Shown here piece after piece: positions 11,123 to 21,327 of a stretch of DNA of 64,000 nt (the first letter of the stretch is position 1; every line of letters starts with the position of its first letter). The translations under genes and the position numbers were made by a program. The stretch is from NCBI GenBank assembly GCA_001600495.1, contig BCKE01000009.1, positions 550,762 through 614,761 of the forward strand, read 5' to 3'. The notes under the pieces were generated by a model, which was not told where the DNA came from, ran no database searches, and worked only from the letters and a program-made list of their open reading frames with translations. The stretch comes from Pilasporangium apinafurcum (lineage: Eukaryota; Oomycota; Peronosporomycetes; Pythiales; Pythiaceae).

Positions 11123-14100
11123 TCATAAACCATGTGATTGATGAGGAAGCTTGGATAGTTTTCCTTTTGGCCGTATGGCCGTGATTGCCGTGCGTCCTTT
11201 GATCCTTCGTGCTGGCAATGATTGAGTTTGGATTGAGGAGCTACTGGGGAAGGAGATGCTTGTGCAGTTACCAATGCTCAATAACGCAGCGATATCATCC
11301 TCCGGTTCTACAGGCAATTGCACTCGCGATTTTATCATCGGTTGGATCTTCTTCCTTTCGTTGTTATTGCTGGGAGCACCATCATTATTGTCGGTTGTTC
11401 TGTTGTTGTTTTGTGCCTCTTTGTTCTTCATCATTGCCACGGATGACCCCTGTAAACGTTGCAGAGCCTTCACATCCGCTTGCCTTCGTATCCGTCCTTG
11501 GATCACATTGGTTTGTCTTGCCGTGCGTACATGTGGCAAATCTGATTGTGATGAAAGACATCCTTCGGCAACGAACGCTTTGGCGATCTGGCAATCGTTT
11601 CTCACATGATTTTCCATGGCAGCATTATCTTTGAACGATTGGTCAAAGCAGTATATGCACTGAAGCATCGTCTTCTCACTAGTATCTCCTCTAACTCGTT
11701 CCTCTTGCTGATTGGACCACAAAATACGATCACGTGTCGTTGAAGATGAAGACATCCTTGCTGTTGGCGTTTTTACTGTTGGATGTGATGACTTGGCTAC
11801 AGTTGATACTTCATTCACACCACTACATATCGATAGATGACGTTCATACTCGGTGATGGCAACATACGAGTGGCAAATCTAAATGTAGAACCACACGCAC
11901 ACCCGTCAGTGCTCACGAGTCATAAGCACCAAAGATCGACAATTTCCAGCTCAATATCACATACATCACAACGCTCAGTACGACTGGCACACCTTTCCAT
12001 GTGTGTCTGCAATTCTTGTCGCATAAACTTGAACCCACATAAGCCACACTATCGTTATCGTTTCCCCATTTAAAACCATTGTTAGTGCAAATCTGACAGC
12101 AGCAATAAAGAACTCTACATTGGATTACCACTTCCATTGCACGACTGCATTGGTGTTGCATGTGGTCCTTGAGGCTCTGTGCGGTGAATAGCTTGCCGCA
12201 GAACGCGCATGGGTGGATGGATGCATGAACTTCATTTTGATGAATCTCGAGTAACGAGGCGCTGGCGAATACACTTGGACATTCCGAGCAATGCACATGT
12301 TGATTGACTTGTGCTTTCAAAATGAGTTCCTTGCAGATCAAACACTCCATCTACACGAGCACAATTAGCATAATAACATCAAAAAGGCTACAATTTCATA
12401 TGGCATTTGTTCTTCTTACCCGATGGTAGGATGGGTTCATGATACAACGCAGCGTATGGATTTCCAAATTGGACGGTGAAATATGCGTCAAGCAGAGCGG
12501 GCACCTGGTTGATGCATCCTGAGTCTCTTCATTATGTGCAACTAAACATGATTGTGCTGGAGGAGGCGTAGGTTTCACTTCATGTGTCTTGGGTGGCTGG
12601 TCTCCAGTCGTTGATGCGCTCGTGGTGGGTGGTTGACTTCCTAATACATATCCAGGTGTGGTGAAGGCTGCTTGTGCTTGCCGAATTTGAGTTGCCAAGG
12701 ATGATGAATTCGCGCTTGCCGAGTCAGCTAATGCGCTAGTAATAAGGCAATGACGCGCCTGATTCGAATGAAGTTTCAAAATATTTTGCTGGGCTGTTCG
12801 TAGTGCTCCTGCGGAGGGTTTGTTGGTAGCTGATTTTACCTGTGCTTTGTCTCTAAAACCACCGATGGCACTGGTCAATGCTGCTTCAGTAATTGAATCA
12901 GCTGTAGCAGGTAAACTGTGCATTCTATCTCTATGGCTCTCGCAAACGTAGCCTCCATCTCGCAAGCGTCGTCCGTACCCCCATGGTCCTTGTTCATCTC
13001 CGGAAAGTGGTTGTATTTCTCCATTTATAACTGTCGGCATTGATGTCACCGAAGCCGATGACGGAGAAGGCAAAGAAGAAAGATGTGTATCAGTAATTGG
13101 ATTGTCTCGGGCTGATCGGGGACGTTTGGGATCCGATTGCTAACAGTGATGAATGAAATAAGTAAAGCGAATGAGGAGCACTAGTCACTGGTACTGATGA
13201 ATTCCACTGAAACAAGAAAAAAATTACCTCGGGGATAGTAAAGTCCATTTCCAAGTCGACATCACCACATAAACTGACTACAGCGGTAGGCTTCAACTCG
13301 AGTACGCGCATGAAGAATCGCTTGCCACCATAATCGATCATGATGGTCTCATTCATACTAAGCACTGAGTACCGGCGTAGTGCTGTCTCCATCAACAACT
13401 ACACAGATAGACATTGAACAACACTTGTCAGCAGGAACTTCTACATGTAGCCAACGAAAGAAAGCCACCTTTGGCCCAATGTCGGCGGCAAGGTCAAGGA
13501 AATCGGTGGTTTCTGGTTGCAACCGGCAGTAGATCCCACTAGGAATAGCTAAGGCATTCGTAAGAAGCACATCGCTGCCCTCATCCAATTGCAAGTTCTG
13601 CATCATCCAGTACGGCAAAAAAACCTGTTGTCATGGTCACAGACGATCAAAGAAGCTTTATCTTTTTGGAAAGAAGAGGGTGGTGACGATGTGTGCAGAT
13701 AGTTGGTCACCTTTCCATCAGGGGCACTGAATTCTTGGACGGAGCAGTATTGTTCACAACTGGCTGTGGCTACTTTGGTCAGATCAAAAGCTTGGATCTA
13801 CTCGCTCCAAGGAAATAAAATTCCAAGCTTTATCATACAACGAAGTTATTGAATGACGGCTTTGTTAAGTTGTACCTTGAAGAGCAATGGTGTGGGGATC
13901 ATAAAGCACTGCAGTTCCAGCAAGACTTTCTGTAGAATCAAGCGACCCAAGGTGTTAGTTGATTCATTGATAGTGGCGATGGACAGGAAAATAACCGTGG
14001 TAGATGCACCGATGGCAATACGATTTTGTCTCCAAATTCCAGATCAGGCATATCTGTACCACCATACCCACAAAAAAATGACAGAAGTAACCAAAACGGC

Positions 14101-14293
14101 TCAATACGTGCATTAACTGAGAGCAAACCATACCAATGCATGCCACAGAGAAGCATTGCAGCTTTCGTGGAGGAAGCTGGGAGATGGTGCCTACATTCTT
14201 ATTGGAACTACGGGTAACAAGACTGCTGATCGGATGCAAAGTCGGCACATTCGTTTTTCTTATAGCACCTGAGGTGCTGCGTTTCGTGTTCAT
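11123..14293 (-). CDS. UFD1-domain protein with C-terminal zinc fingers (PRLI-interacting factor K-like)
   Basis: Ten exons read on minus: 14293-14134, 14053-14010, 13929-13876, 13797-13711, 13624-13469, 13398-13228, 13139-12420, 12350-12129, 12048-11941 and 11878-11123; all join in frame to 825 aa. Residues about 42-224 are a UFD1-type double-psi barrel domain (KLQCFSVACID, GDKIVLPS, LPYWMMQNLQLDEG, DFLDLAADIGPK, FTIPE), which in UFD1 binds ubiquitin and works with Cdc48/p97. A Pro/Ser/Thr-rich linker follows, then several Cys/His fingers (CPLCLTHI, CLICKELI, CSECPSVF, CAFCGKLF, CGLCGFKF, CDVCDIEL, CIYCFDQSF) of the XAF1/TRAF type. A UFD1 domain joined to such fingers is known in plants (PRLI-interacting factor K). 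I infer a Cdc48 adaptor. The intron 11879-11940 is short (62 nt) with a weak GTCGAT donor and is the least certain junction. Confidence 0.85.
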
Positions 14294-14724
14294 ACTATTG
14301 TGGAAAGCGCATCCTTCACTTTTTGCCTCATCTTCACGAATTCAAAGCCATTTACGCAGCCGTCGCTATTTATATGCTATACATCGTTTTTATTATGGTG
14401 AGACTATGCTGACAACAAACGGTGTTGTCCATGTTGACTCCACTATCACTTTTGTATGAACATGCAAGCATATTACAGATGGACAGAGCAAAGAATAAGC
14501 CGGTTTGTATTTGGTATCATTCGAAATGGATGGAAGAGATGTTGACAACATTTTTTCCATGCACTCCAACAAAGAAAAACTATTTGTGAGTATTCTTCTA
14601 CTATTTCTTTCTTTTCACCATTGCGTCCTATCCTCTCTCGGTGCAAAAATCAATATGCAGACAGCCCATATAGGAACATATCTACATGCCAAAAGCCACC
14701 CATTCAGATCTTTCTTCTTTTCGT
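14294..14724. other. Spacer between PGDH 3' end and UFD1-finger gene start
   Basis: About 430 bp between two minus-strand genes; it should hold the promoter of the UFD1-finger gene and the 3' UTR of the dehydrogenase. I see no further gene. Confidence 0.5.
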
Positions 14725-16176
14725 CTAAATGATGGTACGCAGGAAGATGGTTTCCTTGATCTTTTGCAATTCGCGCGTGACGACCTTGGCATGGAATTTC
14801 TCGACTTCCAGTGCAATGTACCCATGTCGAGGGTCTGATTGCAGATACTGCGAAGTGACGTTGATACCATAATCGGAAAGTACCGAGTGAATCTTGCTCA
14901 GCACACCCGGGACATTCTGGTGCATGTGCAGGATGCGCATCGAATTGCCACGCACTGGCTGCATGTCCAATTCGGGCGTGTTCGTCGAAGTCGTCGTCGA
15001 GCCGTTATTGATGTAGCGCACGAGCTTACTGGCGACTTCGACGGCAATGTTGCCTTGTGCTTCTTCAGTACTGCCACCAACGTGTGGAGTCAAGATAACG
15101 TTCGGGAGCCCCATCAATGGCGTGTTGAACGGTTCGCCATTTTTGGCCGGTTCCACAGGGAACACATCGACCGCAATACCGCCCAATTTACCCACGCGAA
15201 CGGCTTCAGCGACTGCGTCAATGTCGATCACCGATCCACGTGCGTTGTTCACCAGCAAGGCGCCGTCCTTCATCTGCGCAATCGTCGACGCGTTGATCAT
15301 CTTCTTCGTATTGTTCGTCGCAGGCACATGCAACGTCACAGCATCCGACATGCCAAGCAATTCTTCAAGCGTATCGACCTGACGTGCGTTACCCAATGGC
15401 AGACACTTTATGGGGTCATAAAACACCACCTTCATACCCAACAATTCCGCTAGAACTGATACTTGTGAACCAATACGGCCGTATCCGATGATCCCGAGCG
15501 TCGTACCACGTACTTCATGCGATCCCGTCGCCGATTTGTTCCAGATACCCTGATGCAATTCCGTGGAACGCAGGAACAATTTCCGGTGCAATGCAATGAC
15601 TTCAGCGAGCGTCTTCTCGGCAACAGAACGTGTGTTCGAAAACGGTGCATTGAACACTGGAATACCAAACTTCGCTGCTTCAGTCAGCGCGACCTGGTTC
15701 GTGCCGATGCAGAAACACCCAACAGCCCACAACCGGTGTTCATGCCACCCTACGGTACTGAAAAAATCCGCATCCAGTTGCGTCTTCGAACGGATGCCCA
15801 AGATATTAGCATCACCACCAATCCGCGCAAGTTCTTCGCCGGAAAGCGCTGGCTTGTGGGTCTCAACGGTGTATCCTTCGCGCTTGAACACTTCGACCGC
15901 ACGCGGATGGATATTTTCCAACAACACAACCTTCACCTTGTTGAGCGGATATGTCACGGGTCGCATCAGGTATTCCTTTAGTGCTGCATCGTCCGGGTTG
16001 ATAATATCACTTGCAGGTGCAGCAGCATCATTGAGTGCACCGTTGGTCGCGACTGAGGCAGCTGATGCCGATGCAGCGTTCTCGACAGGGGGAGTTGCTT
16101 GGACGGACGCCAAGCGTGTTGTCATCGTCATTCCTGGACGATGACAAATGCTTTGTCTACACAGTCTGGTAAGCAT
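14725..16176 (-). CDS. D-3-phosphoglycerate dehydrogenase (SerA type with ACT domain)
   Basis: A single-exon gene of 483 aa. It oxidises 3-phosphoglycerate to 3-phosphohydroxypyruvate with NAD+, the first step of phosphorylated serine synthesis. After an Ala/Ser-rich N-terminal extension of about 75 residues, the catalytic domain shows the E. coli-type motif VGCFCIGTNQVAL, the nucleotide-binding GYGRIG (231-236), and catalytic Arg313 (NNARGSV), Glu342 (DVFPVEP) and His365 (TPHVGGSTEEAQ). The last 70 residues form an ACT domain (RILHMHQNVPGVLSKIHSVL), which binds L-serine for feedback inhibition in SerA. The extension begins MLTRLCRQSICHRPG and could be an organelle-targeting peptide; the ATG 15 codons later would remove it. 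A TATA-like TATATAAT-type stretch lies 45-55 bp upstream. Confidence 0.95.
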   Translation of the reverse strand: MLTRLCRQSICHRPGMTMTTRLASVQATPPVENAASASAASVATNGALNDAAAPASDIINPDDAALKEYLMRPVTYPLNKVKVVLLENIHPRAVEVFKREGYTVETHKPALSGEELARIGGDANILGIRSKTQLDADFFSTVGWHEHRLWAVGCFCIGTNQVALTEAAKFGIPVFNAPFSNTRSVAEKTLAEVIALHRKLFLRSTELHQGIWNKSATGSHEVRGTTLGIIGYGRIGSQVSVLAELLGMKVVFYDPIKCLPLGNARQVDTLEELLGMSDAVTLHVPATNNTKKMINASTIAQMKDGALLVNNARGSVIDIDAVAEAVRVGKLGGIAVDVFPVEPAKNGEPFNTPLMGLPNVILTPHVGGSTEEAQGNIAVEVASKLVRYINNGSTTTSTNTPELDMQPVRGNSMRILHMHQNVPGVLSKIHSVLSDYGINVTSQYLQSDPRHGYIALEVEKFHAKVVTRELQKIKETIFLRTII

Positions 16177-16917
16177 TTTCGTTAATGTGTGTCTTCTATG
16201 AGAGAATCTATGTGGACTGGTCTATATAATGGGGGGCGAAAGATGGAAATGCAATGCAATGAACAATCAATCGCTCTTGCTCGCTCTCTCTTTCTCTTCC
16301 CTGCGCGAAGGAAACTCGACGAGTGACTACGCGCGTGCGTAGCTCTTCAGACACGACAAAGACGCAAACACTTCAGATGAAACCGGTATTTTACTGGTAT
16401 GTTGCCCTTTTGATAAGGTTTATTACGGAAGATATTGAGGTTTTTTAGAGCTGGTGGGCAACAACACAGAGAGTGGGACGGTTGTGTCCCGTGTTTCTGA
16501 ACTGCAATGTCCCGTGTGAAGTGCCTTGATCCAGCATCTCATATCCTCTTTTAAGTAAATGAGTTACGTTTTCTAATGTACATGTAGTATAGATACTTTA
16601 CTTAAGAGATAATATATAGTGTATTATACCGAATTTTATTATTTATTTGAGGGACAATAGGTGAGCACGCAGAAAAAACTGATGGTCACCGATGCTTCCT
16701 TGTCCATCAAGTGACATGGCAATGCCTCTCTCTCTCTCTCTCTCTACCACATGAAATTAGAAACAACGATCATCTCATACGAGGGATTATTTGCTTGTTG
16801 TTCGTCGCGTTATCTAGTAACAACACAGCAGGATGTCATGACGATCGCTGTTTGCCACCTCGTGGTCTGCGGAAAAAAATAAACGATTCATACACATTAT
16901 GATTATTAGATTTTGGT
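16177..16917. other. PGDH upstream region with CT microsatellite
   Basis: About 740 bp between the dehydrogenase start and the 3' end of the aldo-keto reductase, both minus. It contains a TATA-like sequence (16221-16230), a pyrimidine-rich tract near 16271-16300 and a perfect (CT)10 microsatellite at 16726-16745. No gene is seen. Confidence 0.5.
16726..16745. repeat. (CT)10 microsatellite
   Basis: Ten uninterrupted CT dinucleotides in the spacer downstream of the aldo-keto reductase gene. Confidence 0.95.
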
Positions 16918-17748
16918 TTAGACCTCGTGGGTGGTGATTGGATCCCATGCTGTCACGATTTGACTATCGAGTGCATCCAATCGTGCGATATGCTCTTTAC
17001 GCAGCAAATGCAGCAGCTTTGTAGCTGCATCCCAATTCTCTTGTTGCCTTTGTACATGGACGGACTTGGGAATTGTGATGTACCCTTTCAAAAGACTGTA
17101 CATGATCAGCACCTGCGCCGGTGTGACTTGTAATTCTGCAGCAATTTTTGTGACAACTGGATCAGCAAGCATGGTGGCTTTTGCCAACGGTGAATATGCT
17201 TCCACCAAGATATCCTGCTTTTCGCAGAATTGCACAAGCTCTTTCCGTGCCAGCCATGGGTGCAATTCGATCTGGTTGAGTGCTGGTTTGACTCTTGCTG
17301 TCGTAAATAGCTTCTCCAAATGTGCGATGCCAAAATTCGACACGCCGATGTCACGCACGATTCCCTCCGCTTGCAAATCTTCCAACGCACGCCACGTTTC
17401 CGCACGAGTTTCTTTATCTCCCGGAGCATGTAATAGCAATAAATCGATGTAGGTACTGCCTAGTCGCGCATTGCATTCGCGGACAGCGGTTGTGGCCTTA
17501 TCGTACCCCCAATGTGAGACCCAAAGCTTGGTTGTGAGAAAAATTTCGCTGCGTGGTAGTCCGGAATCTTGGACAGCTTTGCCAACATCAGCTTCGTTGC
17601 GGTACCATTGCGCCGTATCAATGTGGCGGTAACCAATCCGCAAAGCGCTCAGTACAGTTTCATATGTTTCCTTGCCTTTTCTACTTTTGTAGACGCCGAG
17701 ACCGATCGATGGAATCGTCGCGCCACTCGGCAGCTTCTTCATCAACAT
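16918..17748 (-). CDS. Aldo-keto reductase (AKR superfamily)
   Basis: A single-exon gene of 276 aa, normal for bacterial-type 2,5-diketogluconate/methylglyoxal reductase-like AKRs. It is a (beta/alpha)8 barrel that reduces aldehydes and ketones with NADPH. The catalytic tetrad is complete: Asp44 and Tyr49 in GYRHIDTAQWYRNEADVG, Lys74 in LTTKLW and His107 in LLLLHAPG. The family signatures GIVRDIGVSNFGIAHLEKL and the C-terminal IPKSVHVQRQQENWDA (cofactor-binding I-P-K-S) are present. The substrate is not predictable. It is divergent from the M24-fold gene across a 253-bp promoter with three CCAAT boxes. The codon use and lack of introns give no clear sign of recent transfer. Confidence 0.93.
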   Translation of the reverse strand: MLMKKLPSGATIPSIGLGVYKSRKGKETYETVLSALRIGYRHIDTAQWYRNEADVGKAVQDSGLPRSEIFLTTKLWVSHWGYDKATTAVRECNARLGSTYIDLLLLHAPGDKETRAETWRALEDLQAEGIVRDIGVSNFGIAHLEKLFTTARVKPALNQIELHPWLARKELVQFCEKQDILVEAYSPLAKATMLADPVVTKIAAELQVTPAQVLIMYSLLKGYITIPKSVHVQRQQENWDAATKLLHLLRKEHIARLDALDSQIVTAWDPITTHEV

Positions 17749-18001
17749 GAGGTGCTCTCATTGTCCAAGGCAACATCAGACTATAATTCCCATGTTGCAG
17801 TTTTTAACCAATAGAAGTCCCAATTCAGATTAATTTTGGCCAATAATTTTCAATTATAGACAGGTCATCATTGTTGCGTGGTATCCTCCTTGAAGTACCA
17901 CCACTTCGCGTGAAGGAGCTCTTTGCGCATTATTGGATCACATTTGACAAGTCAACGCTCGAGGAGAAACCGAAGAGAAGAGACAGCAAATCGTAAGTAA
18001 A
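17749..18001. promoter_or_regulatory. Divergent promoter with phased CCAAT boxes (AKR / M24-fold gene)
   Basis: CCAAT occurs at 17808-17812, 17820-17824 and 17840-17844, all on plus; the outer two are 32 bp apart. The site is 60-96 bp from the AKR start and 158-194 bp from the M24-fold gene start, so it may serve both. Confidence 0.45.
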
Positions 18002-19441
18002 ATGGACACGCGGCAATACGTGGAGGCGTTTCCCCAAGACCTGGCACAGCGTAAAACGGATTTCCAGCAGAAAGTGGCCAATGTGTACGTCTCTACGACC
18101 TATATGAACAAGTGACGTTGTGTATACGTTGTGATTAATTGTGCGCGTATTTTTCCTGGCTTTTAAAGGAGAAAGCATGTGCTGAAAGAGCTTAACTTGG
18201 ATGCAGTCGTGCTGGCGTATTCACACAACTTTGCGTGGTTGACAAACGGTGCACGGAACTACATCAACATGGCGACTGACGGTAAGTTAGCCAAGCTTAT
18301 TCATTAGTCTTCCTTGAGCTGTTGACTAACGAGCATTTCTATATATTTTATTTTATGTCTATATATTGTAGCGGGTGTTGGCTCGATCTATGTGGATGCC
18401 ACACGGGTCATTGTGCTGACCAACAACATTGAAGGGCATCGACTGATCAATGAAGAGATGGACGGTCTTCAAGTCGAAGTCTCGGTATGAAAGCAATTTA
18501 TAATTACGCCAAGTAATGTCAACATTTCCATGGTTGATCTTGAGATTGGCTGCATACAGGTCCACGAAGACAAATGGTATGCACAAAACAATCTTGTTGC
18601 CACCGCGAAGACGCTTGCCACGGGCGATAATATCGCCATCGATATGTCTCATGATGCCGCGGAAGCCAAGCTAGGGTGGTTGCGTGTGACGCTGACCGAC
18701 TACGAAGCGGCAACCTACCGGTCATTGGGTGGCGATTGTGGGACCATCATCGGTGACGTGGCTCGCAATATTCGTCCAAGTATGACCGAATGGGAGATTG
18801 CTGGGCAATTATCTGCACAATGTTGGGTGAAAGGTATCACTCCGATCGTGTTGTTGATTGCAGCAGACGAGCGCGTTGACACGATTCGCCATCCACTGCC
18901 GACAAACAAGCGCGTGAAGAACAAAGTCATGCTCGTGCTTTGCGGTCGTCGAGGCGGGTTCGTGCTGTCGGTGACACGAATGGTGTACATCACCACCACA
19001 CCAAACGCCGCCATCCCAGCCGATCTGTTGCGTCGCCATGAAGTTGCCACGTTTGTAGACGCCACTGCATTGTCGAATACTGTGCCTGGAAAGAAGCCAA
19101 ATGAGGTGTTCAAAGCGATTCAAGACGCTTATAAGGCGAAGGGGTTCGATGGTGAATGGGAGCTGCATCACCAGGGAGGAGCCGCGGGTTACAAGAGCCG
19201 TGAATGGATCGCAAATCCTGAGTTGAATAGTGTCGTGGTCGGCAAGAACCAGGCGTATGCATGGAATCCGTCGGTGACTGGCACGAAATCAGAAGACACG
19301 GTCTTTTTCAAAGAAGATGCAACCTCGAAAACGGGCGTGGTACATGAAGTACTCAGTATTACTCCTGGATGGCCAATGATTGAGCATACAATCGATGGAG
19401 TGACTTACACACGTCCAGCAATCCTGCACATTGCGTATTAA
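18002..19441 (+). CDS. M24-fold (pita-bread) peptidase-like protein, non-canonical metal site
   Basis: Four exons (18002-18084, 18169-18281, 18372-18484, 18560-19441) encode 396 aa. The N-terminal half resembles the creatinase/prolidase N domain (LDAVVLAYSHNFAWLTNGARNYINMATD); the C-terminal half is the M24 pita-bread fold. In active M24 peptidases two Asp (D-x-G and S-D-x-T-R), one His and two Glu bind metal. Here the equivalent stretch is VLCGRRGGFVLSVTRMVY, so both Asp are replaced. His remains in LHHQGGAAGY, the first Glu position reads AWNPSVTGTK, and a Glu remains in KSEDTV. I recall the AWNP-GTKSEDT form as a known M24 subgroup in bacteria and eukaryotes, so this is probably a subgroup feature rather than decay. 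Peptidase activity should not be assumed. Confidence 0.85.
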
Positions 19442-19693
19442 AATGTCGAAGAGAGAACGAATGGAATGGCGCTTTCTCAAAGTCAATAAGAAACAGGTGA
19501 TGCGTAAGTATGTGTGTGTGGTCTTTAAACAAGATGAAATTGGTAGCTACTTTTCAAGATCGTATGAAATGATGAGCAACAAGTCAAAAACGAAGTAGAC
19601 ACATACTACTGAGATGAAGACCGACATGAAAGCTTATTTCATGGTTCAAAAGCATCGTAAGATCAACAACAACAGCAACACATCTGGAAGTTT

Positions 19694-20500
19694 CTACTGT
19701 TTGATCTTGTAACCGGAGATCGCACTCGCCTTGGCGCGTTGCTCGCCAATTCCAGATTTTAAGTAGCACGCACTACGACCATCGGGATTTTCATTCACGA
19801 ATGTAAACACATGACACGCTGGGTTTTGGTAGCAGGCATCACAGCAAGAATCTGGCAGTAGACCGTACTGGACACCAATGTCATTGCCGTAGAAATCTGT
19901 GCCCACCACCACAGTCGGGCATTTGTTATTAGGTGGGTTGGGGATGCACTGATAGTACCCCGAATTCCATGGTTGGCAGAATGTGCCATCTGGGCAACAT
20001 AATGGCCCGCTTTGGACATTACCACAGTACCCCCACGTCTGCGTCTGGCAGGTTGTTGGTGGCTTGTACTCCGCTGAGACCGCTCCTTTCTTCTCGACAC
20101 GCCCACTGCTTGATGTTTTCAAGTAGCAAGCCGGTTTACCGTCCCAGTTTTCATTCACAAATGTGTATGCAGCACAGCCCTTCGTTTTCGAGCATTCTTC
20201 GCAACAGACATCTGGCTGGATGCCGTAGATGGTCTTGATGTCGTTACCATAGTAATCGATATCGGTCTCTTGCTTGGGGCATTTCTCAGGCGTGTTGAGA
20301 CACTGGTAATACCCGGAATTCCAGGGCTGACAGTAGCCATAGTCGCAGCAATTATACTCACGTGGACGGGAACTATCACCACATGGACCGCCGATGGTAT
20401 TCTGACAGCGAATGTGGAACTGCGCCGAGGTGTGCGTAACCAATACGAGCGATAACGACAGAGATAGAAGCATTAGAGACGCGAGGAAGCAAGGCTTCAT
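19694..20500 (-). CDS. Secreted protein with duplicated CBM1 + PAN/Apple unit (CBEL-like)
   Basis: A single-exon gene of 268 aa. An N-terminal signal peptide (CFLASLMLLSLSLSLVLV, cleavage near THTSA-Q) is followed by two copies of one unit. Each unit has a short Cys-rich CBM1-type cellulose-binding module (CGDSSRPREYNCCDYGYCQPWNSGYYQCL and its partner ending YCQPWNSGYYQCI-like) and a PAN/Apple domain (IDYYGNDIKTIYGIQPDVCCEEC; TDFYGNDIGVQYGLLPDSCCDAC). The motif CQPWNSGYYQC is identical in both. This architecture is that of oomycete CBEL proteins, which bind cellulose, attach hyphae to plant cell walls and elicit plant defence. It is one of the best taxonomic clues in the window. The role here is inferred from family. 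Confidence 0.92.
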   Translation of the reverse strand: MKPCFLASLMLLSLSLSLVLVTHTSAQFHIRCQNTIGGPCGDSSRPREYNCCDYGYCQPWNSGYYQCLNTPEKCPKQETDIDYYGNDIKTIYGIQPDVCCEECSKTKGCAAYTFVNENWDGKPACYLKTSSSGRVEKKGAVSAEYKPPTTCQTQTWGYCGNVQSGPLCCPDGTFCQPWNSGYYQCIPNPPNNKCPTVVVGTDFYGNDIGVQYGLLPDSCCDACYQNPACHVFTFVNENPDGRSACYLKSGIGEQRAKASAISGYKIKQ

Positions 20501-21327
20501 GGTAGTTCAAACGGTTTTTATATTCGATTTGGATCGAATGGAGGAAGAAGACTGGTGAAAGTGGAAAGTGGTCTGGATGGAGCAAATCCACAAATGAGCA
20601 GTGACTAAGTAAGATATTGAGAAAAGAGATTGGTGGTGATGATGCTTTTATGAAAGCAAAGTCAACATATCCACCAGCGCACGCGATACGCATGGCGCAT
20701 GGAGAACTTTCGAAGATTCTTCAACTTCAACGTGAAGTTCCTCATGCAACAGTTATTTGATGAACCCAATGATGCACTGACCACATTTTTCAGCAACTAG
20801 ATGCAGATAGCGCGACTATGAATGCTTCACTGTCGAAAAAATTAAAATCCACATCTTTGAGGCAGTTTTACTGTTCGAAAACAAAGAGAGAGAGCTGGTC
20901 AAATTAAATGATCACCCACCAACCATCCTCCTACCAAAATCGCTTCATCACCTCCATTCTATTTTACATATAAACGCAAAAATTCGAAGATCAATCGCGC
21001 CGCTGCAACAACAGAAAACCGAGTCGCAATTTGCTGATGGCGGTGTCCTCATACAGCACGTGCGTTAGATCCAATCCAAGATATGCAAATATCCATGAAT
21101 GGGATGTTGTGTTGTTGAAGTTAGCCAATGTGTCCATGCAAAACACTTGCAATGGTGGGAGACATAAATGCATAGTTTGATGCGCAAATAATACTTTCTT
21201 ATTTTTAACCAATAAAAATACTTTTAAAAAATACTTTAACCAATAAAAATAGTTTATGAAGGTCACTGTTTTTTTTGAAACGTCGTAGGATACAAGTCAA
21301 TCAGATTCTTGGCAACGAGTTGCCAAC
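20501..21327. other. Divergent promoter region CBEL-like / TMTC-like
   Basis: About 830 bp between two divergent genes with no supported gene inside. It includes a tandem 31-bp duplication carrying CCAAT boxes (21204-21256) next to the TMTC-like gene, and an ATTGG at 20629-20633 near the CBEL-like gene. Confidence 0.5.
21204..21256 (+). promoter_or_regulatory. 31-bp tandem duplication with two CCAAT boxes
   Basis: TTAACCAATAAAAATA occurs twice, with CCAAT at 21209-21213 and 21240-21244, exactly 31 bp apart in the same orientation. The boxes lie 84-119 bp upstream of the ATG at 21328, a usual distance for a CCAAT-bound activator. The spacing corresponds to about three helical turns. Confidence 0.55.
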
